The notes beneath the pieces are model-generated. The model made no database searches. It was not told where the DNA came from and saw only the letters and a list, made by a program, of their open reading frames with translations. A stretch of 64,000 nt of DNA, from contig JASGCO010000001.1 of the NCBI GenBank assembly GCA_030054095.1, positions 86,831 to 150,830 on the forward strand, given 5' to 3'. The stretch is from Sediminibacterium sp. GTDB taxonomy: Bacteria > Bacteroidota > Bacteroidia > B-17B0 > Aurantibacillaceae. The position numbers and the translations under genes were made by a program. Positions 1 through 8,718 of this stretch are shown in pieces. Position 1 is the first letter of the stretch, and each line of letters starts with the position of its first letter.

Positions 1-117
1 AGGAAACCACTTTTATTATTTAAACCATATAAGGAATATAAGGACATTTAAGAAATCGTGTATGAATCTTATATGCCTTACATAGTTTAATCCGTTCTCA
101 TGTTTCCCTTTTATACA

Positions 118-148
118 CAAAACAAAAGCCGGAATTTTTCCCGGCTTT
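118..148 (-). terminator. Rho-independent terminator of the choice-of-anchor I gene
   Basis: Read on the minus strand, an 8-bp perfect stem (AAAGCCGG at 141-148 pairing with 125-132) closes an 8-nt loop and runs into a T-rich stretch. It lies 26 nt past the stop codon of the gene ending at 174. Confidence 0.85.
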
Positions 149-173
149 GTTGTTACTATACTATTTATTCTGT

Positions 174-3100
174 TTACTCTACTATCAGTTTCTGGCTGTG
201 TAATTGACCGTTAGTAGTTTCAACTTCAACAAAATAAATGCCTTTTACCAGATGCTCCGTCACAATACGTCCATCGCGTAACTGCTCCTGATTTTGATAT
301 ACCTGTTGCCCCATCGTATTAAAAAGGCGTACCTGTTTTATTACCTGTTCCAACTGAATGTAAAATGTACCAGTTGTTGGATTAGGATAAATTTTCAGTT
401 TACCAGATAAAACATCCGATTCGCTTATTCCTAAACACTGACTCACATTAAGCGTGATAGCGGTAGCCGGATCTGAACAGCCGTTAGCATCTGTTCCCGC
501 CACAGTATAAGTAGTGGTTAATGTTGGATTCACCACTATACTCGCCGCGTTACTTCCTGTATTCCAGGTATAACTGGCCGCGCCACTGGCAGTAAGGCTG
601 GCGCTTTGGCCTACACAAATTGTAGCCGCGGATGGTGTAACACTTACCACCGGTAAAGCATTTACCGTTACGGTTTGCTGAGTGCTGCCATTACAACCAT
701 TTGCGCCAATTGCCAGAACAGAATAAACTGAAGTAGCCGAAGGCGTTAGTACAACAGCCGCAGTAGCGGCACCTGTATTCCAGGTGTAAGATACCGCTCC
801 GGAAACACTAAGGGTTAAACTTTGTCCGGCGCATACCGAGGTGTTCACCGGTGTTACGCTTAATACCGGAGCAGGTAAAACCGTAACGGTTTGCGTTAAC
901 GAAGTGGTACTGCAATTTGATCCGGTAGAAATACTCACCGAATAATTACCACTGACAGCAGGTACCAATGTGTTTAATGTAGCCCCTGCCACAGCCGCTG
1001 CATTATTATACCATTGATAGCTGGCACCCGCTTTTGCAGGCACGCTAAGGGTAGGACTTTGCGCCGCGCAAGCCACTGTATTCCCTGCAACAGATAATGA
1101 ACTGCTTAAAGGGGATGCACAACCCGCTATTCCCCAGATACTAAGTGTACTGCTCACCTCATTGGCAGCTATAACAATGTGCTGACCATTAGGACTCTGC
1201 GATTGCGGGATAAATATAATTCCTTCCGCGCCTCTGTCCGGGCCATTTAAAGGTAAGGTGCGGTTATTCGCATACGTTACAAAAACAGGCGCGTTAGGGT
1301 TGGTAACATCGTACACCATTACCCCGCCAACGCGCTCTAAAGCAATAAACGCGTACACATTATTTCCTATTTGCCCAATGCTGACGCCTTCAGGTTCCGG
1401 TCCTTTATCATCGCTACGGTCTTTACGGGTAGCGCTTGTATTGCTGGCGTTGAACATAACGGAAAATGAGTTACTGGCAGTAATTTGTTCGATATCGTCT
1501 TTGCTATCGTACACCAGGGCACCGGTGTTACCATTCCAGATGGAAAAGGAACGCGAACCATAACAGTAAATCGTATCTATGTCCATATCATTATCGGTAT
1601 CGCCACTTTTTGAGGTGGCCAATAGGCGTCCCATTAAACTATTGTGTTTCATCTCGGCCGCATACGGAAATTTTACAGGATCCAGATTCAACGCGTTGAT
1701 ACGGCTTTCTTCGTTTAATCCGGAAAACGCGCGGGCATCTCCTTCGTTAGCGGTAATGTAATAATTCACACCACCAATTGTATAGGAGGCAATGGCATCA
1801 GGCAGGTAAAATCCTTTTACCGGAAAGTTACTGATGTTAATCTCTTTGGTTGTATTTGATACATCCATACCATTTGCTAAAAGCGAATGATCTTTACTTC
1901 CCAAAGCGCGGATGTTGTTTATGCTATTAGTTGCCAGATTAATTTCTACCACCGCGTTGTTTTCCTGAAGTGTTACCCAAGCCTTGGTATCATCTTTTGA
2001 AATGGCAATGTATTCCGGTTCAAAATCTTTCGATGCCTGACCACTGACACCGTAAATACGGACACCCTGCGCTTTCAACGCTGCTTCGGAACCATTGTAG
2101 GCGGTAAAGGTTACCGCGCTAACGTGCGATTGATTTAATCCGGCAATTCCACCGCTGATATCTATGATGCTGACGGAACCATCCGGATCGTTGGTATAGG
2201 TCGCGTTGGGTTCTCCTTCATTAGCAGTTAATACGCGTGTACCGGCGTTATTAAATACGATCATATCGGGCATAGCCCCTACCTTCACATCTTTCAGAAA
2301 CACACCATCTTTATCGAAAAAAGCAACCTTACCGGAATCCTGAGGATTGGTACCGTTTTCTATGGCGCAAGCCACCGTACCATTACGAACCGCCACGGAG
2401 TTAATACCGCCAATAGAAGAAATACTGATGGAGTTTAGTAATACAGGAGCTGATGGATTAACGAAGTTGACAATATCTAATTTACTGCCGATGGAATTGG
2501 CTATGTATAAACGTTGTGTGCTTGGGTCGTGTGCTACAATTTCAGCGGAATTTGAACCCGTTACGGAATTGGAGAAACTGGACAAGAGGTTTAAAGTGAT
2601 TGCGTTGCTTGGCGCGGGAACCGGCTTATCATTATCCGTAATATACACCGCGCAAAGGGTATTGCTTCCTATGGTAGCATTTACCGTGCTTCCAAACCGC
2701 AACACAATGTATTCTGAACTTTCTGTCAGGGCATCATCGTTTATATTAAGTACAATGGGTGCCAGTGTATTCACCGGCGCATTCGCTGCAAAACTTACGG
2801 TAGTAGTAGCCAATGTGTAATCACTCGTACCTGCGTTCGAAAATCCGGATACGGTGACATTGACACTACTTAAGGCCGAACTGGTAGACGTTAACCTGGC
2901 GTACACTGTGGCTGTTCCGGCAGACTCCAATACAGTTGTATCATTACTAAAGAACGAAATAACAGCAGGCGATGCCGAGGTAGTTAAGGATACACTGGAT
3001 ACCGCGGTTAAGCTGGCAATGGGCGTAACTGAAAACGTGCGGTTCATACCCCATGCATTGGTTGAGATATTAAAAGCACCCGTAGCGGTAAGTATATCTC

Positions 3101-3716
3101 CGGCGGGATCAGCGGCAAAAAAAGAAGTAGTGCTGATTTTTCCACCCGCGTACAAATCGTTAACCGGCAACTGATACCCACCGGTAGCTGCGGTAGCGGT
3201 TCCTATGGCGGTACCATAATGCACCGCGTCAACCGGAACAGTAGTAGGTGTAATAGCTGCAACAGCCATGTTAAAGACGGCTACGCCATCGGCATTAGAG
3301 CCGCCGTTTCCGAATACACCAGCCGCGTTGGCGGTTCCAATACCACCATCGCCGCCTGTTGTTTTTACATTGATTACTCTTACACGATTGAGAACGGGCG
3401 TCATGCAACTGCCGCCCACATATACCACATCACCCTGATTTACTGTACCCGCATTAATTTCAAACGCGTAGCTTAATCCGCCACCGGCTATCCAGCCATT
3501 GGCCGCCGCGCTGCCATTATTACTAACTATTACCGAATACGGTGTTAAAGCAAAATTAATATTCTGCGCTACCTTTAACTCTACAAACTCTTTGCAGCTA
3601 TCGGTACCGGCAGGATTGGGATGAATTTTACTAATGATAAGACCCGGATTTTGCCCTTTGTAAAGGCCCGTAAACAGGGCTATAAAAACAAGGAGCCATA
3701 AACTATTTTTCTTCAT
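174..3716 (-). CDS. T9SS-sorted surface protein with Calx-beta and choice-of-anchor I domains
   Basis: Secreted protein of about 1180 residues. The start at 3716 is chosen because the reading frame from there opens with a classical signal peptide (MKKNSLWLL...GLYKGQ); the frame stays open 27 codons further upstream but that extension is not signal-like. An N-terminal segment resembles lamin-tail/'EFVEL' surface modules. Next comes a Calx-beta-like stretch (about residues 260-360, ending in a 'NDD..TE..E' pattern). The choice-of-anchor I propeller follows (about 380-880), recognised by its ANEGEPN, PDAIASY, ANEGDAR, GSRSFSIW, DDKGPEPEG and ALERVGG signatures. Two to three Ig-like repeats with a 'CxGQSxxLxxSGAxSYxWNTG' pattern come next, then a type A sorting domain (KIYPNPTTGTF...KLIVE). 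Family knowledge: choice-of-anchor I proteins are secreted and some resemble phytases or phosphatases; no catalytic role can be read here. Substrate unknown. Confidence 0.85.
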   Translation of the reverse strand: MKKNSLWLLVFIALFTGLYKGQNPGLIISKIHPNPAGTDSCKEFVELKVAQNINFALTPYSVIVSNNGSAAANGWIAGGGLSYAFEINAGTVNQGDVVYVGGSCMTPVLNRVRVINVKTTGGDGGIGTANAAGVFGNGGSNADGVAVFNMAVAAITPTTVPVDAVHYGTAIGTATAATGGYQLPVNDLYAGGKISTTSFFAADPAGDILTATGAFNISTNAWGMNRTFSVTPIASLTAVSSVSLTTSASPAVISFFSNDTTVLESAGTATVYARLTSTSSALSSVNVTVSGFSNAGTSDYTLATTTVSFAANAPVNTLAPIVLNINDDALTESSEYIVLRFGSTVNATIGSNTLCAVYITDNDKPVPAPSNAITLNLLSSFSNSVTGSNSAEIVAHDPSTQRLYIANSIGSKLDIVNFVNPSAPVLLNSISISSIGGINSVAVRNGTVACAIENGTNPQDSGKVAFFDKDGVFLKDVKVGAMPDMIVFNNAGTRVLTANEGEPNATYTNDPDGSVSIIDISGGIAGLNQSHVSAVTFTAYNGSEAALKAQGVRIYGVSGQASKDFEPEYIAISKDDTKAWVTLQENNAVVEINLATNSINNIRALGSKDHSLLANGMDVSNTTKEINISNFPVKGFYLPDAIASYTIGGVNYYITANEGDARAFSGLNEESRINALNLDPVKFPYAAEMKHNSLMGRLLATSKSGDTDNDMDIDTIYCYGSRSFSIWNGNTGALVYDSKDDIEQITASNSFSVMFNASNTSATRKDRSDDKGPEPEGVSIGQIGNNVYAFIALERVGGVMVYDVTNPNAPVFVTYANNRTLPLNGPDRGAEGIIFIPQSQSPNGQHIVIAANEVSSTLSIWGIAGCASPLSSSLSVAGNTVACAAQSPTLSVPAKAGASYQWYNNAAAVAGATLNTLVPAVSGNYSVSISTGSNCSTTSLTQTVTVLPAPVLSVTPVNTSVCAGQSLTLSVSGAVSYTWNTGAATAAVVLTPSATSVYSVLAIGANGCNGSTQQTVTVNALPVVSVTPSAATICVGQSASLTASGAASYTWNTGSNAASIVVNPTLTTTYTVAGTDANGCSDPATAITLNVSQCLGISESDVLSGKLKIYPNPTTGTFYIQLEQVIKQVRLFNTMGQQVYQNQEQLRDGRIVTEHLVKGIYFVEVETTNGQLHSQKLIVE

Positions 3717-3778
3717 GTGTTTTCTTTTGCCGCAAAACTCCGGTTGCAACTTCATATTAACATGATGCGTAAATAGTA

Positions 3779-3798
3779 AATGCGTTAAGAAACGCATT
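3779..3798. other. Short hairpin upstream of the surface protein gene
   Basis: An 8-bp perfect inverted repeat (AATGCGTT...AACGCATT, 4-nt loop) sits about 65 nt upstream of the start at 3716. Two copies of TAATATTTG lie just beyond it on the minus strand and could hold a -7 element. It could be a leader hairpin or an operator; there is no direct evidence for either. Confidence 0.3.
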
Positions 3799-3898
3799 CA
3801 AATATTATGCAAATATTAAACCCATATCATGCAATGATTACTTAAACACACATTCTATCATATTCCATCCGCATGGTGTAGCCGAACGCCGTGTTTAC

Positions 3899-4032
3899 CA
3901 GCCGAGGGATTGAAGCGGCAGCCTTGCGCGGGACTTTGCCTGATTTTGCGTGAGCGAGGCGGCGACTTTATGAAGCCACCGCAGCCACAGCAAAATTGGC
4001 AAAGGACAAGTAAGCTATAGCGAAAAGCCCGG
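3899..4032. repeat. Candidate interspersed Bacteroidota intergenic repeat
   Basis: A non-coding element starts with GGGATTGAAGCGGCAGCC and ends with AAGCTATAGCGAAAAGCCCGG. Between these it holds a long imperfect inverted repeat (ACTTTGCCTGATTTTGC at about 3933-3949 against GCAAAATTGGCAAAG at about 3990-4004) with a GC-rich centre. From memory, paired 'GGGATTGAAG...' and '...AGCGAAAAGCCCGG' blocks recur in intergenic regions of many Bacteroidota genomes. Only one copy is visible here, so repeat status is inference. It occupies most of the 410-nt gap between 3716 and 4127, in which I see no gene. Confidence 0.4.
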
Positions 4033-4056
4033 TTTTTTAGTAAAGGTGGCGGGCAG

Positions 4057-4099
4057 AAAAAAACGGCTCCTGACTTTAACTACGGTTATAGTAGCCGTT
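4057..4099 (-). terminator. Rho-independent terminator of the ABC transporter genes
   Basis: On the minus strand, AACGGCT (4093-4099) pairs with AGCCGTT (4062-4068) and is followed directly by a run of seven T. An extra internal pairing (CTAC/GTAG) may extend the fold. It lies about 30 nt past the ATPase stop codon. Confidence 0.8.
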
Positions 4100-4126
4100 G
4101 TCTGAAAACCGATTCTGATAAAATTC

Positions 4127-4813
4127 CTAAAAGCAGTTCAGTAATTCCTTCTCTGTTTCTCTTAAATAGGCACCAAATAAATCTTCCTGTATATGATGAT
4201 AAGTGTCTGGTGTGTAGGTTTGATCGATTGTGCTGTGGCGTAACAAGTGAATGTTGTGACATACGTGCAGCAGGGGATCCAATATGTGTGATGAGATCAA
4301 TACGGTTTTACCCCGTTGCGCCAGCACTTTAATAATGACTTCGAGTAATTGATTGGTTTCCAGATCGAGTCCGTTGAACGGCTCATCCAGTATAAACACT
4401 GGCTTGTCTTGCTTCAGATGCGCCATCAGAAACAATTTCTTTTTCATTCCGGTTGAAAATTCGGAAGCAAACTGATCGAGGGGTAAACGAAAAATAGCCG
4501 CCAGTTCCTGCTGACGAAACAGGGGATTGGTTTGCGGAAACACATTCAGAAATTCAGCAGCCAGTAGCTTAGGGTACAGAAACAGATCCGTGTCAATATA
4601 CGCCACCTGCTTAAACTGTAAAGGAACTGCGTTTAAGTGAATAGTAGCTTGCGGCTCTTTTTCGATACCGCTGATAAGCTTAAAGAGTGTGGTTTTGCCC
4701 GTTCCGTTTAACCCCACCACGCCATAGCATTTAGCGGGTTCAAGCCGGAGGTGTATATTCTCCAGAATAGGTGTATCGTTATACGCAAAACGGGGAATAT
4801 TAATGTCCAGCAT
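4127..4813 (-). CDS. ABC transporter ATP-binding protein
   Basis: Cytoplasmic ATPase of 228 residues that would power the membrane protein encoded just upstream. Walker A is GLNGTGKTT (34-42) and Walker B FILDEPF has Asp143/Glu144. The signature is degenerate, FSTGM at 119-123 instead of LSGGQ, which is common in ABC-2-type exporters of this size. An H-loop-like histidine occurs in 'LISSHIL'. The gene overlaps the preceding permease gene by 14 nt, so the two are probably translationally coupled and form one transporter. The exported substrate cannot be told from sequence. Confidence 0.88.
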   Translation of the reverse strand: MLDINIPRFAYNDTPILENIHLRLEPAKCYGVVGLNGTGKTTLFKLISGIEKEPQATIHLNAVPLQFKQVAYIDTDLFLYPKLLAAEFLNVFPQTNPLFRQQELAAIFRLPLDQFASEFSTGMKKKLFLMAHLKQDKPVFILDEPFNGLDLETNQLLEVIIKVLAQRGKTVLISSHILDPLLHVCHNIHLLRHSTIDQTYTPDTYHHIQEDLFGAYLRETEKELLNCF

Positions 4814-5726
4814 CTTGATAGGTTTTAAGATTTAAAAGGGCTTTCTTGCGGTTATTGAACAGGATGAGAATGCTTAATGGCATCAGGTAAGGTAAAAACA
4901 AAGACACATTTAATAAGAGTAAATCTATTTTTAAGCCCATACTTTCGTTAGGTGTATAATCGGCATACTTAATATAAATGGCGGCATACGCCAACAGGCA
5001 AAATCCGATAAGAAAAAACAGGTTAAACGTGGCCACCTCTGGTTGAAACGCACTGTTTATGATCAGAAAAGGCAGGTTGACAAGTAAGAGGGCCTTTAAC
5101 GTAAAGTGTATTTTGCGGTTTAAGAAACGGGTATGTTCCATTCCTTCCGGATTCAACATTAACAGTGGTTCGTGGTAATTGTAAAATGATAACACGATCT
5201 GATTGATCATAAACAATGGCACAATGGCAAATAGTTTTACCGGCGATAAAAGCAAAGCCAGCAACAGAAGCGGAACAATTACAAAAAAATGCTGGCGCAG
5301 ACCAGCCAGCCACTCAAACTGGTGCGGAGGGATGTAACGGTTTATCAATTTGAGGCTAAGGGATTTTACAGATAATCCCATCCATGGCATACCTGCGGTC
5401 AGAAGTAAAGTTACCAGCGCGGGCTGCCACAAGGTACTGTACAACAGGCCTGCCGACACCGCTGCCACGCTGAGAGCATAATTCAGTGCCATTTGCCACT
5501 TTACATCAGTAAAATGATGAAAGAGAAACGTTAGATCCTGACGTCGCGATAAATGCATGTACACAAGTCCTGAACTGATCAGTGTTACCACCCATCCATA
5601 ATCGGCGCGGTAGTGTCCGGCCATAGCGGCAATGAGGAATTGTAAAACGGCCAGTGGAACAATCCAGAACCCCAGATCCCGCTTTAACTGATAATACCTT
5701 ATGTGTAACAAAGGTGGAATTTGCAT
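4800..5726 (-). CDS. Multi-spanning membrane protein, probable ABC transporter permease subunit
   Basis: Hydrophobic protein of 308 residues with about eight candidate membrane segments, spread along the whole length in pairs separated by short basic loops. I do not recognise a named family. The role as permease is inferred from its 14-nt overlap with the ABC ATPase gene downstream on the same strand. The start MQIPPLL at 5726 places the first basic loop before the first membrane span, and there is a 76-nt divergent gap to pepT. Confidence 0.65.
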   Translation of the reverse strand: MQIPPLLHIRYYQLKRDLGFWIVPLAVLQFLIAAMAGHYRADYGWVVTLISSGLVYMHLSRRQDLTFLFHHFTDVKWQMALNYALSVAAVSAGLLYSTLWQPALVTLLLTAGMPWMGLSVKSLSLKLINRYIPPHQFEWLAGLRQHFFVIVPLLLLALLLSPVKLFAIVPLFMINQIVLSFYNYHEPLLMLNPEGMEHTRFLNRKIHFTLKALLLVNLPFLIINSAFQPEVATFNLFFLIGFCLLAYAAIYIKYADYTPNESMGLKIDLLLLNVSLFLPYLMPLSILILFNNRKKALLNLKTYQDAGH

Positions 5727-5802
5727 ACAGACCGGAAAATTAGCAGGAAGCGATGGGTTTAAAAAGTTGTTTTTTGTTAATTTAGGGTCTTCAATTTAAA
5801 CT

Positions 5803-7050
5803 ATGGATTTTTCGAATTACCCTTTTACAGTTACCGAACGGTTTGTTCGTTACGCTAAGATAGATACACAGAGCGATCCTTTATCGCCAAGTTGTCCCAG
5901 TACCGAGAAGCAGAAGAATCTGAGCCGCTTGCTGGTGGAAGAACTGAAAGCCATGGGCATACAGGACGCGGAACTGGATGAACACGGTTATGTATATGCC
6001 ACTGTTCCGTCTAATACATCGAAACAGGTGCCGGTACTTTGTTTTTGTTCGCATGTGGATACGTCGCCCGATTGCAGCGGCACCAATGTAAATCCGGTTA
6101 TTCATAAAGCGTATAAAGGCAATGATATTGTGTTGCCGAATGACACCACGCAGGTGATTCGCTTTTCGGAGCATCCGGCACTGGCCGCGCAAATTGGCAA
6201 TGATATTGTGACCGCCGATGGTACTACTTTGCTGGGTGCCGATAACAAAGCCGGTGTGGCTGAAATTATGGATGCCGCGCATTACCTGATGACACATCCG
6301 GAAGTAAAACACGGTGCCATCCGCATTTTGTTTACCCCCGATGAGGAGATTGGTCGCGGGGCAGATAAGGTTAACATTAAAAAACTGGGCGCGCAGTTTG
6401 GTTACACTATGGATGGCGAAACGCTCGGTCATATTGAAAACGAAACCTTTAGCGCCGACGCGGTAAGCATTGTTATTAAAGGGTTCCCGACACATCCGGG
6501 TTTTGCAAAAGATAAAATGCAACACGCCATTAAGATTGGCGCTGAAATTATTAACCGTATTCCGAAAGACAAAACACCTGAAACAACGGAAAAGAAACAA
6601 CCGTTTATTCATCCGACCTCATTTAATGGCGGACTGGAGCAGGTTGAACTTAAATTTATTATCCGCGCGTTTGATACGGCTACGTTACTGGCGCTTGAAG
6701 AGGAATTGCGGCAAATTACCCTTTCTGTGCTTAGTGGCTACGATAAATGCAGTTATGCGTTTAATGTTACCGAACAGTACCGTAATATGAAAGATGTTCT
6801 GGACACTTGTCCGCATGTGGTGGATTACGCGGTAGAGGCGGTTAAACGTACCGGCGTTACACCTGTGCTGTCGAGCATACGGGGTGGCACCGATGGTTCG
6901 CGTTTATCGTTTATGGGTTTGCCTTGTCCCAATATTTACGCGGGGGAGCATGCTTTTCACAGTAAACAGGAATGGGTAAGCGTTCAGGATATGCAGAAAG
7001 CGGTAGAAACCATTGTGCATTTAGTGCGCATTTGGGAAGAACGCGCGTAA
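5803..7050 (+). CDS. pepT: Peptidase T (tripeptide aminopeptidase, M20B)
   Basis: Cytoplasmic di-zinc aminopeptidase that releases the N-terminal residue from tripeptides. At 415 residues it is the usual family length. All metal and catalytic positions of the M20B family are present: His84 and Asp86 in SHVDTSPD, Asp147 in GADNKAG, Glu181/Glu182 in TPDEEIG, Asp204 in TMDGE, and His386 in EHAFHSK. They sit within a few residues of the corresponding E. coli PepT positions (78, 140, 174, 196, 379). It is a single gene transcribed away from the ABC transporter and closed by its own terminator. Its likely role is recycling of peptides as a nutrient source. Confidence 0.96.
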   Translation: MDFSNYPFTVTERFVRYAKIDTQSDPLSPSCPSTEKQKNLSRLLVEELKAMGIQDAELDEHGYVYATVPSNTSKQVPVLCFCSHVDTSPDCSGTNVNPVIHKAYKGNDIVLPNDTTQVIRFSEHPALAAQIGNDIVTADGTTLLGADNKAGVAEIMDAAHYLMTHPEVKHGAIRILFTPDEEIGRGADKVNIKKLGAQFGYTMDGETLGHIENETFSADAVSIVIKGFPTHPGFAKDKMQHAIKIGAEIINRIPKDKTPETTEKKQPFIHPTSFNGGLEQVELKFIIRAFDTATLLALEEELRQITLSVLSGYDKCSYAFNVTEQYRNMKDVLDTCPHVVDYAVEAVKRTGVTPVLSSIRGGTDGSRLSFMGLPCPNIYAGEHAFHSKQEWVSVQDMQKAVETIVHLVRIWEERA

Positions 7051-7074
7051 CACATTCTTTCTTTACTTTTGAAT

Positions 7075-7114
7075 TATCCCGGATGATATGTATTACAGCT
7101 TCCGGGATATTTTT
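7075..7114 (+). terminator. Rho-independent terminator of pepT
   Basis: A 9-bp perfect stem (TATCCCGGA / TCCGGGATA, 7075-7083 and 7101-7109) is followed by a T-rich run. It lies between the convergent pepT and oxyR genes and may serve both. Confidence 0.8.
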
Positions 7115-7123
7115 ACAATACAA

Positions 7124-8071
7124 TTACAGGGTTACACCAATGGGGAGTAGATTGTTTTCGTTACCTGCCTCCAAGAATGGCTTTACTCCTTTTTGAATTT
7201 CGCGGCATAAACACTCGGCTATCGTTTGTTTTACAAAGTGCCGGTAAGTCACCAGACTCATTTCGCGCACGGGTTCAGGTTTTGTAAATGAACGCACCTG
7301 ATTACGGCGTTTTGTGCTTAAATGTTGCAAAAACAACTCTGGTACAATGGTAATTTGTTCATTGGTCTCTGCCAGATTTACCAGGCTCTCGATACTTCCG
7401 GCTTCGAAATCGAAGCGGCTGTGGAGAAGTGTATTTTGCCGCAACTGACAAATGGTTAGTGTTTGTTCGCGCAGACAATGCCCTTCCTCCAGCAAGAGTA
7501 AGCGTTCCGGTTGTATGTCAGATGGTTTGATGTACTTTTTCCGGAGTGTTTTCTCTTTACCCGACGCAAATACTTTAAATTTTTCGTAATACAGATGCTT
7601 GCACAAGATGCCCTCTGCCTGAACAGGCGTGGCCATAATACCCATATCCAATACTCCCTTTTGCAGTTGTAAAAGTATTTCGGCAGTAGTTAGTTCTTTA
7701 ACCTGCAGGCGTACTTCGGGATACCGTTCCATAAAGCGCTTTACGAACAAGGGCAACAAATACGGTGCGGCTGTGGGAATAATACCAAGGCTTACCTCAC
7801 CGCTTATTTTACCTTTCTCAGCAGCTATAATCTCTTTCATGCGGGCCGACTCACGTAATACCGAACGCGCCTGAGCAATAATTTTTTCTCCGATCAGGGT
7901 AGGAACAACCGGTTGTTTACTTCGGTCAAAAATTAATACATCCAGTTCCTCTTCCAGTTTTTTGATCATGGCGCTTAATGTTGCCTGGGTAACAAAACAC
8001 TTTTCGGATGCTTTTACAAAGTGCCGCTCATTATCAACGGCAATGATGTACTCTAATTGCTGTAAATTCAT
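7124..8071 (-). CDS. oxyR: OxyR-type LysR hydrogen peroxide sensor
   Basis: LysR-family transcription factor of 315 residues. It has an N-terminal winged helix-turn-helix (about 1-60: LEYIIAVDNERHFVKASEK..., VTQATLSAMIKKLEEEL) and a C-terminal regulatory domain. The peroxide-sensing cysteines of OxyR are both present, in GHCLREQTLTIC. By count from the ATG they fall at exactly 199 and 208, the E. coli positions, so disulfide-based activation is well supported. The gene is divergent from ahpC. An OxyR-box match overlaps its own leader (8074-8088), which suggests self-repression together with ahpC activation. Confidence 0.95.
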   Translation of the reverse strand: MNLQQLEYIIAVDNERHFVKASEKCFVTQATLSAMIKKLEEELDVLIFDRSKQPVVPTLIGEKIIAQARSVLRESARMKEIIAAEKGKISGEVSLGIIPTAAPYLLPLFVKRFMERYPEVRLQVKELTTAEILLQLQKGVLDMGIMATPVQAEGILCKHLYYEKFKVFASGKEKTLRKKYIKPSDIQPERLLLLEEGHCLREQTLTICQLRQNTLLHSRFDFEAGSIESLVNLAETNEQITIVPELFLQHLSTKRRNQVRSFTKPEPVREMSLVTYRHFVKQTIAECLCREIQKGVKPFLEAGNENNLLPIGVTL

Positions 8072-8073
8072 AT

Positions 8074-8088
8074 ATAGATTATATCTAT
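8074..8088. promoter_or_regulatory. OxyR box between oxyR and ahpC
   Basis: ATAG-N7-CTAT (ATAGATTATATCTAT) matches the OxyR half-operator consensus and lies inside a 17-nt palindrome (TATAGAT-TAT-ATCTATA). It begins 3 nt upstream of the oxyR start codon. It is centred about 65 nt upstream of the transcription start predicted for ahpC, which suits activation of ahpC and repression of oxyR. The second half-site expected 7 nt further on is only weakly recognisable. Confidence 0.7.
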
Positions 8089-8108
8089 AAAATTATACAT
8101 TTTATCAG

Positions 8109-8140
8109 TTTGATTTATAAAAACCAAGGATCGAAATTTG
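8109..8140 (+). promoter_or_regulatory. ahpC promoter, Bacteroidota type
   Basis: TTTG at 8109-8112 (-33), 20 nt, then GAAATTTG at 8133-8140. The latter is close to the -7 consensus TAnnTTTG, with the first T/A positions off. The ahpC start codon follows at 8163. Its weak -7 match fits a promoter that needs an activator such as OxyR. Confidence 0.5.
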
Positions 8141-8162
8141 TAAAAAATTAAAAACAAAGTAT

Positions 8163-8714
8163 ATGAACAAAATTATTTCTGTGGGATCTAAATTTCCCGC
8201 TTTCAAAAAACTGGCGGCTATATCTACCGAAGCCGGAAAAGAATTTTATGAATTGAACTCTGAAGAACTGATAAATGGCGAAAAATGGACCGTTATGTTC
8301 TGGTGGCCTAAAGATTTTACATTTGTATGCCCAACCGAAATCGCAGAATTTAACCGTCATTTTCAGGATTTTTCGGATCGCGACACCACGCTGATTGGTG
8401 CTTCGACTGACAGTGAATTTGTACACGTTGCCTGGCGAAAAAGCCACAATGATTTAAAAGATCTTAAATTCCCGATGCTGGCCGACACCTCTAAATCCCT
8501 TGCTGAAGAACTGGGCATTCTGGAAGCAAACGAAAAGGTCGCCTACCGCGTAACGTATATCATTGATCCGCAAGGCACTGTAAGATGGGTCAGTGTGAAC
8601 GATTTATCGGTGGGACGTAATGTTAACGAAGTGCTGCGCGTACTGGATGCCTTGCAAACTGACGAGTTATGTCCATGCAACTGGACCAAAGGAGAAGAAA
8701 CCATTAAACTTTAA
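8163..8714 (+). CDS. ahpC: AhpC-type 2-Cys peroxiredoxin
   Basis: Thiol peroxidase of 183 residues that reduces hydrogen peroxide and organic hydroperoxides in the cytoplasm. The peroxidatic Cys56 sits in TFVCPTE. Two C-terminal cysteines, Cys170 and Cys172, sit in DELCPCNW. This three-cysteine arrangement resembles the mycobacterial AhpC (61/174/176), which is reduced by AhpD rather than AhpF. The AhpD-like gene begins 4 nt downstream and no ahpF is present. The gene is divergent from oxyR and carries an OxyR-box match upstream, so peroxide induction is expected. Confidence 0.95.
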   Translation: MNKIISVGSKFPAFKKLAAISTEAGKEFYELNSEELINGEKWTVMFWWPKDFTFVCPTEIAEFNRHFQDFSDRDTTLIGASTDSEFVHVAWRKSHNDLKDLKFPMLADTSKSLAEELGILEANEKVAYRVTYIIDPQGTVRWVSVNDLSVGRNVNEVLRVLDALQTDELCPCNWTKGEETIKL

Positions 8715-8718
8715 CAAA

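Noticed and set aside
2347-2820. 157-codon plus-strand reading frame inside the choice-of-anchor I gene
   Set aside because: It is antisense to a gene with clear domains and sorting signal. Its translation is low in complexity and has no signal or motif.
5881-6612. 243-codon minus-strand reading frame inside pepT
   Set aside because: Antisense shadow of a gene whose catalytic residues are all verified; product rich in Arg/His/Phe without domain character.
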